Positions 43,098 through 50,915 of a stretch of 64,000 bases of DNA are shown here, piece by piece (position 1 is the stretch's first letter; each line of letters begins with the position of its first letter). Source of the DNA: Verrucomicrobiaceae bacterium. Its GTDB lineage: Bacteria > Verrucomicrobiota > Verrucomicrobiia > Verrucomicrobiales > Verrucomicrobiaceae. The notes beneath the pieces were generated by a model. It saw only the letters and a list, made by a program, of their open reading frames with translations, searched no databases and was not told the DNA's origin. The stretch is from NCBI GenBank assembly GCA_019694165.1, contig JAIBCL010000024.1, forward strand, positions 1 to 64,000, in the 5' to 3' direction. Made by a program: the position numbers and the translations under genes.

Positions 43098-43610
43098 ATG
43101 CCTCACATCTTCACACCCGACACTTCAGTTACGCCGACCGCCTGGAAAATGATCCGGCCGTTGCGCGGCGAAATTTTCACCCTGCCTCGGGACGTCCTCA
43201 TCCGCAGGCCGGGCGGCGATGCCGCGCGGCTCGGCGGCGCGAGCTGGTATCTGCTGAGTCCCGCCGGCGCGAACGTGCGTGTGAACGGCGAGTCTGTGTT
43301 CCTCGGCTCGCGCGCCGTCCATCATCGCGACGAGATTCTCATCGAGGGGGAGCGATTCTTCTTCTCCACCGAGAAGCTTGCCGCCATCGAGCCTTTGCCG
43401 GACATGGGCCACACGGTGCACTGCGCGCGCTGCAAGCAGGCGGCCCCGGCCGGCGGGCCCGCCGTGTGCTGCCCGGGCTGCGGGGCGTGGTTTCATCAGA
43501 ACGGTGAGTACGATTGCTGGACCTATGACGAGAAGTGCTCGCTGTGCGGATTCTCCACCGCGCTCGGCGGCGGCTACCAGTGGACCCCGGACCTGGAGGG
43601 CTGGTCATGA
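43098..43610 (+). CDS. Degenerate FHA domain fused to RING-like zinc finger (E3 candidate)
   Basis: A 170-residue protein, first gene of the protein-tagging operon. Residues about 20-92 read like a degenerate FHA domain: IFTLPRDVLIRRPGGDAARL, ASWYLLSPAGANVRVNGES and ILIEGERFFF. The C-terminal part holds zinc ligands in treble-clef/RING-like spacing: C109-x2-C112, CCPGCGAWFH (C124, C125, C128, H133), C140 and C147-x2-C150. RING domains bind E2 enzymes, so beside E1- and E2-like genes this is the candidate E3 or E2-recruiting factor. It overlaps the E1-like gene by ATGA (43607-43610). A TTG start at 43071 is possible but the ATG at 43098 is preferred. RING versus other zinc ribbon cannot be settled by eye. 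Confidence 0.72.
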   Translation: MPHIFTPDTSVTPTAWKMIRPLRGEIFTLPRDVLIRRPGGDAARLGGASWYLLSPAGANVRVNGESVFLGSRAVHHRDEILIEGERFFFSTEKLAAIEPLPDMGHTVHCARCKQAAPAGGPAVCCPGCGAWFHQNGEYDCWTYDEKCSLCGFSTALGGGYQWTPDLEGWS

Positions 43611-44686
43611 AGCGGGCGCTCATCATCGGCCTGGGCAACATCGGCGCGGCTCTCGTGCGACTCGTGGCTCCTCTGCTGCGCGGGGACGGTGACGCGCGCG
43701 CCGAGATCGTGCTCGTGGATCACGACACCTATGATCCGGGGAATCTCGCCTCGCAGCTCATCGACCGCGACGACGTGGGCCGGAACAAGGCCGTGGCTCA
43801 GGCGCGAAGACTGCGCGGCGCACATCCAAAATTGAAGGTCGGGACGTTCCCCTCGCGCCTTGAAGCCGTGCCGCTCGGTGTGTTCGCGTCGAGCGACGTC
43901 GTCTTCACATGCCTCGACTCCAAAGCCGCACGTGTGGCCGCGAACGAGCGCGTCTGGCGCTCCGGTGTGAAATTGTGGATCGACACCGGCGTGTCCGCCG
44001 ACGGGCGCCTTGCGCGGGTGACCGTGTACCGGCCCGGCGACGATGCGCCGTGCCACGAGTGTGGCTGGGGCCCGGCCGACTATGCCGCGCTCGATGTGAA
44101 TCATCCGTGCGGCAGCCTGGCTGCGCCCTCGACCGGCGCGCCGGCGGCGCTCGGTTGTCTGGCGGCATCGCTCGCGGCGCTGGAGTTTGAAACGGATCTC
44201 CGCGATGGCCCGGCGGCGGCGAGCAAGGAGATCATCGTCAGCGCGGCCGCGCACACGCATTGGGTGGCCGTGCTGCGGCGTGATGCGAAGTGCCGCTTCG
44301 ATCATCGCACGCTCGCCGCCGAGGCGGCGGGCGTGAACGTCCGCGATGTGACGCTCGGCGATTTGTGGAGCCGCTTCGGCGCGGGCGATGCGGCGCTCCG
44401 CGTGGAGGGAGGGCGCTGGCTCACATCACTGGTGTGCGGCTCGTGCCGTGCCGTGCAGCCCGCGCTCGCCGTGCGGGGCAGGGGACTGGTGGAGACGACC
44501 TTCTGCACCGCGTGCGGCTCGGGCCGGCTGGTGCCTTCAGGCTTCCATCAGCGCGATGCCATCTCGCGCGCCGAGGTGAGCGCCGTGCAGCTCGACCTGC
44601 AGCTCAGCCGCCTTGGCATCCGCCCGCGCGAGATCGTCTCCTTCATCCGCCCCGACCTCACCACCCGCAGCCTGCTCCTCTCATGA
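43607..44686 (+). CDS. ThiF/E1-like activating enzyme
   Basis: A 359-residue E1-like adenylating enzyme. The Rossmann motif IIGLGNIGAALVRLV begins at about residue 6. Asp38 in IVLVDHDTYDPGNLASQ is the nucleotide-binding acidic residue. DRDDVGRNKAVAQARRL matches the family's D-x-GR-K motif. The normally conserved Arg of N-L-N-R-Q is Ser here. Cys168 (NHPCGS) or Cys149/Cys152 (CHECGW) are candidates for the catalytic Cys or metal ligands. A C-terminal zinc-ribbon-like pair follows (C277-x2-C280, C300-x2-C303). Expected role: adenylate the Ubl C-terminus (45999) and pass it to the E2-like protein, whose gene overlaps by ATGA. Confidence 0.85.
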   Translation: MKRALIIGLGNIGAALVRLVAPLLRGDGDARAEIVLVDHDTYDPGNLASQLIDRDDVGRNKAVAQARRLRGAHPKLKVGTFPSRLEAVPLGVFASSDVVFTCLDSKAARVAANERVWRSGVKLWIDTGVSADGRLARVTVYRPGDDAPCHECGWGPADYAALDVNHPCGSLAAPSTGAPAALGCLAASLAALEFETDLRDGPAAASKEIIVSAAAHTHWVAVLRRDAKCRFDHRTLAAEAAGVNVRDVTLGDLWSRFGAGDAALRVEGGRWLTSLVCGSCRAVQPALAVRGRGLVETTFCTACGSGRLVPSGFHQRDAISRAEVSAVQLDLQLSRLGIRPREIVSFIRPDLTTRSLLLS

Positions 44687-45204
44687 AACCTGACCCGATC
44701 CTCCGCGGCTTTCTCGAAGCCCAGTTCGCTTCCGCGCGCCAGCTCGCGGAGCAGAGTGACATCATCGACATCATGCCGCTGCCGCCGTTTCCGCCGGAGC
44801 GCTACCTGCTGCACTTCAAATGCGGCTGCCTCCGCGGTGCCAGCGCCGCGGACTTGCGCGCAGGGGATCACGTCACCGTCGGCATCGCGTTTCCTCCGGA
44901 CTATCTGCGGCGCATCGACGCGGGCGAGGTCGTGACGTTGATGGACCCGCCCGATCTCTGGCATCCAAATGTGCGCGCGCCGTTCATCTGCGTGGGCGAT
45001 CTGTCGCCGGGCACCACTCTGACCGATCTGGCGCATCAGATTTATGAGATCGTCACCTTCCAAAAGCGGAACACGATCCATGGCCTGAACCACCTCGCCA
45101 TCGAGTGGGCACGTGGGAATCAAGACCGCCTGCCGGTCGATCCGCGCCCTCTGCGCCGTCCGGTGCGCTCGCCGAAAATCGACAACATGGAGGTGCAGCC
45201 ATGA
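44683..45204 (+). CDS. E2-like ubiquitin-conjugating-fold protein
   Basis: A 173-residue protein. YLLHFKCGCLRG and HVTVGIAFPPDYL give the early beta-meander of E2 folds, and the core motif is LWHPNVRAPFICVGDLSPG (His94-Pro-Asn96, Cys103). It lines up with the HPN...C.dl.pg segment of ubiquitin-conjugating enzymes, making Cys103 the likely thioester Cys. TTLTDLAHQIYEIVTFQ matches the helix that follows the active site. The tail (about 150-173) is basic and Pro-rich. ATGA overlaps at both ends with the E1-like and next genes fix it within the operon. Confidence 0.82.
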   Translation: MKPDPILRGFLEAQFASARQLAEQSDIIDIMPLPPFPPERYLLHFKCGCLRGASAADLRAGDHVTVGIAFPPDYLRRIDAGEVVTLMDPPDLWHPNVRAPFICVGDLSPGTTLTDLAHQIYEIVTFQKRNTIHGLNHLAIEWARGNQDRLPVDPRPLRRPVRSPKIDNMEVQP

Positions 45205-45953
45205 GCGCGGTGCTGACTGATCGTGTGGCGGCGGCCATGCAGCAATTGCAGCGCGACACGGACCGCGAGGCGATCGTCTCCGATGCCGATGGGTGGAAGA
45301 TCGTGCGCGCGCCGCTGCACGATCATCCGGCGGAATGGAGAGGGATGCTCGTCGCCAATTCGACGATGCCGCCGCGCGTGAAGTACGCGCTGTCGGCTTC
45401 CCGCGGTGTTGAATTGCGCGCCGAGTGCCTGGCGGGCGAGAGTCTTTTCTTCGCGTCGTGCCGGGCGCATGTGGAGGGCGCGCCCGCCGCGACGCATCCC
45501 GTGGGTGAGACGGTGCCGCTGCCGCGGGATGCGGACTCATGGGTGCACCTCTGCGAGAGTGCCGGCTGGAAGGCCGAGACGCGCGCGGGCGGTGCCGTGG
45601 CGGTGCCTTTGACATCGGGCCGCCACATCCGGATCGACGTCAGCGACTACGCCGTGCGCGGTGTGGTGGAGCTGGGTGATCTCGGCGAGGGCCGCGCAGC
45701 CCATGCGCGCGAGCTGCTGCTGCTCACGCTTGCGCGCGAGGTGCGCCTCGTGCGTCCACTGCTTCGCGGTCGCGGCGCCGGCGAACCTGCGCTGGCGGAA
45801 CTCGAGGCCGGCTTCCGCTTCATGCCCGAGGTGGAGGAGTGGGGCCATGCGCTCGCGGCCCTGGCATTTGCCGCCGCCGCGTGCGCCGAGGTCTTCGATG
45901 CCTTTTCGGACACAGATTTGGCCGGGGAATACCTGGCCATCCGGCAGCCGTGA
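45201..45953 (+). CDS. Unknown protein of the tagging operon
   Basis: A 250-residue protein coupled by ATGA to the E2-like gene. The first half is alpha/beta (DREAIVSDADGWKIVRAPLH, VKYALSASRGVELRAECLAG). The second half has a strand VAVPLTSGRHIRIDVSDYA and helices ELLLLTLAREVRLVRPLLRG. The layout recalls T3SS-chaperone-like or YbjN-like alpha/beta folds, but the match is too loose to name. No catalytic motif is visible. Its fixed place between E2-like and Ubl genes suggests a structural or adaptor role. Confidence 0.6.
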   Translation: MSAVLTDRVAAAMQQLQRDTDREAIVSDADGWKIVRAPLHDHPAEWRGMLVANSTMPPRVKYALSASRGVELRAECLAGESLFFASCRAHVEGAPAATHPVGETVPLPRDADSWVHLCESAGWKAETRAGGAVAVPLTSGRHIRIDVSDYAVRGVVELGDLGEGRAAHARELLLLTLAREVRLVRPLLRGRGAGEPALAELEAGFRFMPEVEEWGHALAALAFAAAACAEVFDAFSDTDLAGEYLAIRQP

Positions 45954-45998
45954 GAGCGGCGCGCCGGTTCAACCCCAAACCCAGAAAGCAAACACAAC

Positions 45999-46289
45999 AT
46001 GGTCATGCTCCAACAACAGCCACGGAGATCCGTGAACGTCAGTGATGTCACTGGCGGGCGCCGCGTCTCCCTGGATCTGCCCGACAGCGAGGACGCCACG
46101 GTGGGCGATCTCATCGACTCCCTGCTGCCGAAAATGCAGAGCCCCACGGTCGATAGCGCCGGCCGCACGCTCACCTACACCTTGCGGTCCGAGATGGACG
46201 GCGGGGCGCGGCTGCACCGCAGCCAGCCCCTGTCGGACATCAGGGACAAGGATGCGCTCGTGCTCGCTCCCAACATCGACGCGGGCTAG
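45999..46289 (+). CDS. Ubiquitin-like (beta-grasp) modifier protein
   Basis: A 96-residue protein with beta-grasp layout: first hairpin RRSVNVSDVTGGRRVSLDLP, helix ATVGDLIDSLLPKM, then strands TLTYTLRS, ARLHRSQPLSDI and KDALVLAP. The protein ends NIDAG, a single C-terminal Gly rather than the usual GlyGly. If used as is, it needs no processing. Start at 45999; a second ATG at 46005 would trim two residues. Preceded by a G-poor leader (45961-45998). Its place between E1/E2 genes and a JAMM isopeptidase gene makes it the likely tag of the ubiquitin-like half. Fold assigned by pattern only. Confidence 0.75.
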   Translation: MVMLQQQPRRSVNVSDVTGGRRVSLDLPDSEDATVGDLIDSLLPKMQSPTVDSAGRTLTYTLRSEMDGGARLHRSQPLSDIRDKDALVLAPNIDAG

Positions 46290-46444
46290 CCCGCAGGCGC
46301 CGCGGCGGCGTGTCCTCCCACGCGCCGCCGCGGTTTCGGCGCCTGAAAACTGAACACTAAGAACCAAGCACTGAGCACTAATACCCCAAACCTACCCCCA
46401 TAACCCATAACCAATAACCCCCCCTCCCCCCACGCCTGCCCACC
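46290..46444 (+). other. C/A-rich leader ahead of the JAMM gene
   Basis: The stretch 46341-46441 is nearly devoid of G on the + strand and consists of C/A/T runs (TAATACCCCAAACCTACCCC, CATAACCCATAACCAATAAC and a C-run near 46420). The surrounding genes are G-rich. Similar C/A-rich leaders precede the Ubl (45961-45998), the AAA gene (47513-47548) and pup (50840-50915). Sequences of this kind are unstructured as RNA, and may replace a Shine-Dalgarno site as ribosome standby regions. No hairpin is present. Confidence 0.5.
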
Positions 46445-47503
46445 ATGAAATGCCCGTTCCAATTCACGCTCGAAATCTCCGGCCCCGAAGCGCAGGCGCT
46501 CGGACAGTTTCCCATTTCACCCGACTGGCTGCCGGTCGAGGAGGCCTTGCGTTTTGAAATCATGCGGCACGGTGATGACAAGCCGTTGCGCGCCGATGAC
46601 ATCGTCATCGATCCGCGCTGGTCTGAGCAGGGCGCTCCGTATGTTTCGAGCCTCGCCGTGTCCGCGCCCGGCTCGCCGTCTGTGGCGATTCCGGTGAAGT
46701 ACTTCAAGGGCGAGGTGCGCAAGATCGAGGCGCAGCTCGTCGCACAGGAGAAGCTCAAGAAAGGGGATGCCTACACTTTCAAAACGCTCGCCTACGCGCG
46801 CACGGAGGCGCCCGCGCCCGCCAGGAAGGGCATCTTCGTCATCGAGGACGAGGAGGTGGAGTCCCCGGTCGCCGAGCGCGAGATCGCGCCGCTCGTGGCG
46901 CGCAGCACCACGGATGACGAGACGCTGGAGTCCGCCGAGGCGCTGCGCGTCTTCATCCCGCAGTCCATACTCGATGAAACGCGCGGGATCGCCGAGGCTG
47001 CCGGCAACGTGGAGACCGGCGGGCTGCTCATCGGCCATGTGCATCGCGATCCGGTGGAGCCGGTGATATTTCTCGAAGTGACCGCGCAGATTCCCGCCGC
47101 GCACACGAATGCGAGCGTGACCTCGCTGAATTTCAGCGATGACACCTGGCTCGCGGCACGCGCAGCGATGAACATCCGCAACCGTGGCGAGTCGATGATC
47201 GCCTGGTGGCACTCGCATCCGTCGAAGTGGTTTTGCAACGAGTCGTGCCCGCTGGAAAAGCGCCTCGCCTGTCATTTGCAGCAGTCGTACCTGTCGGCCG
47301 ACGATTTGCTGCTGCACCGCACGGTGTATCCGAAGGCGTGGCAGGTCGCGCTGCTCGTCAATGTCGCCGATGCCGGCACCACGCACACGGCGTGGGGATG
47401 GCACGCCGGTTCCGTCCGGCAGATTCCCTTCCGCGTCCTCGCCCTCGCTCCAGCCGCGCCGCCGCGCGCGAAAGCGAAACCCCGCGAACTCGCCACCGCG
47501 TGA
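46445..47503 (+). CDS. JAMM/JAB metalloprotease-like deubiquitinase homologue
   Basis: A 352-residue protein. The N-terminal ~170 residues are an unrecognised beta-rich domain with an acidic linker (FVIEDEEVESPVAERE). The JAB/MPN domain follows: Glu190 in NVETGGLLIGH, zinc ligands His256 and His258 in WWHSHPSKW, then Ser284 and Asp287 in LSADD. This gives the full E, H-x-H, S-x2-D set of a catalytic JAMM site. A 25-residue gap between HSHP and SADD holds three Cys (C264, C268, C276), an insertion absent from standard JAMM proteins. The likely role is to cut the Ubl from targets. Confidence 0.85.
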   Translation: MKCPFQFTLEISGPEAQALGQFPISPDWLPVEEALRFEIMRHGDDKPLRADDIVIDPRWSEQGAPYVSSLAVSAPGSPSVAIPVKYFKGEVRKIEAQLVAQEKLKKGDAYTFKTLAYARTEAPAPARKGIFVIEDEEVESPVAEREIAPLVARSTTDDETLESAEALRVFIPQSILDETRGIAEAAGNVETGGLLIGHVHRDPVEPVIFLEVTAQIPAAHTNASVTSLNFSDDTWLAARAAMNIRNRGESMIAWWHSHPSKWFCNESCPLEKRLACHLQQSYLSADDLLLHRTVYPKAWQVALLVNVADAGTTHTAWGWHAGSVRQIPFRVLALAPAAPPRAKAKPRELATA

Positions 47504-47548
47504 GCACGCATCCCGCATCCTGAATCCCTCAACCCCGCCCCTGCCCCC

Positions 47549-49240
47549 ATGCCCCGCCCATCCAACTCCAATGCCGCCGGTGAACTCCGGGAAATCTGCC
47601 AGATCATCCACGAACCATCCGTCGACTGCGCCCAGGCCGCAGACATGGTCCAAACCTTTCGCGCCTCGCAATCGTCGGGCGCGTCGAAGGCCCTGGACAC
47701 GTACGTCATCGAAAATCTCCGCCTCGCGCGCCGCTCGCTCACGGAGATGGAGAAGATCAATCGCGAGCAACACAAGACGATCCTTGAACTGACCAGCGAG
47801 CCGTTGCAGACCGCGGTGTTCATCCGTCCGTGCGCCGGCGCGCCGGACCAGCGCCGCGCGAAGGTGCTGTGCCGGAATCGCGAGCTGGTCGTGGGTTTGC
47901 ATCCCGATGTCGCCATGGAATCTCTCGTCCCGGGTGATGAAGTCCTGCTGAACCGTGACGATGCCATCGTCGCGCTCGGCGAGCGTCCCGCGCAGCCGGG
48001 CGGCATCATCGCCACCGTCCAGCGCCGTCTCGATGACGGACGCATTCTCGTGAAGTCCCGCGAGGAACAGATCGTGATGCAGTGCCTCGACGGAGCGAAG
48101 GATGCGAAAGCCGGCGATCTGGTGCGCGTGAATCTTGAGGCGCACTTCGCCTTCGAGTGCATCGCGCAGCCGAAGGAGACGAGCAGCCTGGTGAGCGATC
48201 TGCCCCTGGTGCATCGCCATCAGCTTGCGGGCCAGGACGAGACGTACCGCCGCCTGAAACTCGCGCTCAGCGCCGCGCTCATGGACCGGCAGAAGGCGGA
48301 AAAATACCAGCTCAAGGGACGTAACAGCATCCTGCTCATCGGCCCCGCAGGCACCGGGAAGACGCTCATGGTGAAAGTCGCGGCCAACGAGCTGTCGAAG
48401 GAGTACGGCCTGAAGTGCCGCTTCGCCGTCGTGAAGCCCGGCGCGTGGAACAGCCCGTGGTTCGGTCAGTCGGAGGAGAACGTACGGCGTGAGTTTGAAA
48501 CGCTCAACCGGCTGGCTGACGAAGATGGCGCGCTGGTCATCTGTTATCTCGACGAGGTCGAGAGCATCAGCCGCCATCGCGGCTCCGGCATCGGACACGC
48601 TGATGACAAGACAGTGGCGGCCGTACTTGCAGAGCTTGACGGGTTCCGCGAGCGCTCAAACGTCGTGATCGTCTCCTCGACGAACCGCAAGGACCTCATC
48701 GATGCCGCGCTGCTCGAGCGGCTCTCGTCCATCGAGCTTCACGTCGGCCGCCCCACGGCGAGCGGCGCTCGCGCCATTTTCGACGTGCATCTGCCGCCGG
48801 GCGTGCCCGTCTCTCCGAATGGTGCCGCCGCGCCGGAGACACGGCGGGAGATCATCGACCTTGCGGTGTCCCGCATCTATGCGCCGAATGGCGATGCGAA
48901 GGTGGCGCTGATCAAGTTTTCGTCCGGTGCGCAGCGGGTCGTCACGGCGCGGGAGCTGGTGTCCGGCAGGCTCATCTCGCAGGTGTGCCGCAATGCGTGC
49001 GAACTGGCCTTCGAGCACGACCTGACGAAGGGCCGGCCCGGCGTGACTGTGCGCGACATGGAGGCGGCGGTGGAGGACGCCATCGAGCGCATGCGCACCA
49101 CGCTCACGAAGGGCAATGCCGGCTCCTACCTGCCGGACCTGCCGCAGGACACGCACGTCGTGTCCGTGGAGCCGATCCGCCCGGCGGCAAAGCGCGCCGG
49201 CTTTTACCTCAATCAACCCGACACCACCGCCGAGTCATGA
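47549..49240 (+). CDS. Mpa/ARC-like AAA+ ATPase (proteasome-activator type)
   Basis: A 563-residue ATPase. An N-terminal coiled coil (about 45-80: IENLRLARRSLTEMEKINRE) leads to OB-fold-like strands (LVVGLHPDVAMESLVPGDEV, RLDDGRILVKSREEQIV). The AAA+ domain has Walker A GPAGTGKT (265-272), Walker B ICYLDE (Asp335, Glu336) and sensor region IVSSTNRKDLIDAALLERL. This is the plan of the Mpa/ARC unfoldases that bind pupylated proteins through their coils. The C-terminus (LNQPDTTAES) lacks the GQYL/HbYX-type tail that opens the 20S proteasome. Its stop overlaps the first Dop/PafA gene by ATGA. Confidence 0.85.
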   Translation: MPRPSNSNAAGELREICQIIHEPSVDCAQAADMVQTFRASQSSGASKALDTYVIENLRLARRSLTEMEKINREQHKTILELTSEPLQTAVFIRPCAGAPDQRRAKVLCRNRELVVGLHPDVAMESLVPGDEVLLNRDDAIVALGERPAQPGGIIATVQRRLDDGRILVKSREEQIVMQCLDGAKDAKAGDLVRVNLEAHFAFECIAQPKETSSLVSDLPLVHRHQLAGQDETYRRLKLALSAALMDRQKAEKYQLKGRNSILLIGPAGTGKTLMVKVAANELSKEYGLKCRFAVVKPGAWNSPWFGQSEENVRREFETLNRLADEDGALVICYLDEVESISRHRGSGIGHADDKTVAAVLAELDGFRERSNVVIVSSTNRKDLIDAALLERLSSIELHVGRPTASGARAIFDVHLPPGVPVSPNGAAAPETRREIIDLAVSRIYAPNGDAKVALIKFSSGAQRVVTARELVSGRLISQVCRNACELAFEHDLTKGRPGVTVRDMEAAVEDAIERMRTTLTKGNAGSYLPDLPQDTHVVSVEPIRPAAKRAGFYLNQPDTTAES

Positions 49241-50829
49241 ACACGACCCACGCGCTGCCTCCTCCCGTGCCCCCGGCCCTCAAATCAAAACCGAAAATGG
49301 TCCCGAAAATCTGCGGTGGTGACTACGAAGTGGCGAACTTCATCGAGAACGATCCCACCGGCAGCGGCGATGCCGCGCGCGCGGCGAAGCTGCTGCTCGC
49401 GGAGATCGAAGGCGTGCCTTGGATCAACCGCTCCTGCTGGAGCAGCATGTATCCGAAGGCGAAGAAGCTGCTCGAGATCGACACCGACCGCGGGCGCGTC
49501 TTCCTGCCGGGCAATGGCGGCTCGATCTACATCGACCTCGACCACCTCGAGCTGGCGATGCCCGAGGTGCGCTCCTGCAGCGACCATGAGGCGGCCATGC
49601 GCGCGATGTGCATGATCGCGCGCGAGGCGATGAAGAAGGCGAACGCCAGGCTCGCGCCCGCCGGTGACGAGCGCATCCGCGTGCGGCTGAACAACACCGA
49701 CGGCCATGGCAACTCCTTCGGCACCCACCTCAATCTGCTGGTGCAGCGGGATGCCTTCCGCCGCATGACCTCCGGCGGCACCGTCTCGCGCTTCTTCGCG
49801 TCGTTCTGCGCGGCCACGACGGTGCTCGGGCAGGGGAAGGTGGGCAGCGAGAATGAACGCGCGCCGGTCTCCTACCAGTGGTCGCAGCGGGCGGACTTCT
49901 TTTCCTCCACGCGCATCATCGGCGAGGACACGCAGGCGCCGAATCGCGTGGTCTGGAACACGCGCGACGAGTCCCACTGCGACGACTGCGATCTGGCGCG
50001 CCTGCACTGCATCTTTTACGATCACGTCTTCAACCGCGCGGCGCAGCTCAAGGTGTGGCTGCTGCAGGTGGCCGCCGCGATGGAGGAGGCGCGCGTGGCG
50101 CCCGTTGACATCACGCTGGCCGCGCCGCTCGCGGCGGTGATCTCGTGGTCGCACGATCTCGGTCTGCGTCACAAGGCGCGGCTGCTGGCAGATCACCGCT
50201 CCGTCACTTCGGCGGAGTGGCTGGCGATGTTTCTCGACAGCGTGGGCCGCTTCCTGCCGGAGCTGGAAGGCATCGTGCCGGAGTCGCAGCGCATGTTTGA
50301 GATGGCGGTGAACACGGCCGATCTGCTCATGCGCCGCGACTACGCCGCGCTCTCCTCGAAGCTCGATGCATTCGCGAAGCTGGCCATCATCCGGCAGACG
50401 AAGAAGGCGCACGGTCTGGAGTGGGATGCGCCGCCGCTGAAGGTCATCGACCAGCTCTACGGCTCGCTCGACGAGGAGGAGGGCATCATCTGGCAGCTCG
50501 AAGCCGCGGGCGCGATGGAGACGCTGGTCGATCCCGGACGCGTCGCGCACTTCATGACTCATCCGCCTGCCGACACGCGCGCCGCGATCCGTTCAAAGCT
50601 CCTGCGCCTCGTCGATCCGGCGGACATCCGCCGCGTGGACTGGGGTGAGCTGGTCTTCGAGGCCGACATCGAGGACCGCCGCCGGCGTGTGCTGCTCTCC
50701 TTCGATCCGCTCAACAAGATCGAACCCGGCTCCGCGCTCGATCGCGCGACGAGTCAGGAGGACGTGATCGCCGCCATGAATCTCTCCCCGTCCCGCCCGG
50801 CGGAGACGCCCGGGGCGCTCGTCTCGTGA
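49237..50829 (+). CDS. Dop/PafA-family Pup ligase or deamidase, first copy
   Basis: A 530-residue protein of the Dop/PafA family (glutamine-synthetase-like fold). Family wording: SIYIDLDHLELAMPEV (strand and metal region), SDHEAAMRAMCMIAREAMKK, NNTDGHGNSFGTHLNLLVQR and VVWNTRDESHCDD. The N-terminal metal motif, G-x-E-x-E in the family, reads GGDYE, so the first Glu is Asp29 with Glu31 kept. It is joined to the AAA gene by ATGA and followed by pup, 86 bp away. Whether it ligates Pup or deamidates/cleaves it cannot be read directly. Confidence 0.87.
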   Translation: MNTTHALPPPVPPALKSKPKMVPKICGGDYEVANFIENDPTGSGDAARAAKLLLAEIEGVPWINRSCWSSMYPKAKKLLEIDTDRGRVFLPGNGGSIYIDLDHLELAMPEVRSCSDHEAAMRAMCMIAREAMKKANARLAPAGDERIRVRLNNTDGHGNSFGTHLNLLVQRDAFRRMTSGGTVSRFFASFCAATTVLGQGKVGSENERAPVSYQWSQRADFFSSTRIIGEDTQAPNRVVWNTRDESHCDDCDLARLHCIFYDHVFNRAAQLKVWLLQVAAAMEEARVAPVDITLAAPLAAVISWSHDLGLRHKARLLADHRSVTSAEWLAMFLDSVGRFLPELEGIVPESQRMFEMAVNTADLLMRRDYAALSSKLDAFAKLAIIRQTKKAHGLEWDAPPLKVIDQLYGSLDEEEGIIWQLEAAGAMETLVDPGRVAHFMTHPPADTRAAIRSKLLRLVDPADIRRVDWGELVFEADIEDRRRRVLLSFDPLNKIEPGSALDRATSQEDVIAAMNLSPSRPAETPGALVS

Positions 50830-50915
50830 AGACACCGCTCGAAGACTCAATCCGCACAACAACAAGTCCGAATCGAATCCCAAACCCAAATCCAAACCCA
50901 CAACACATCGACATC

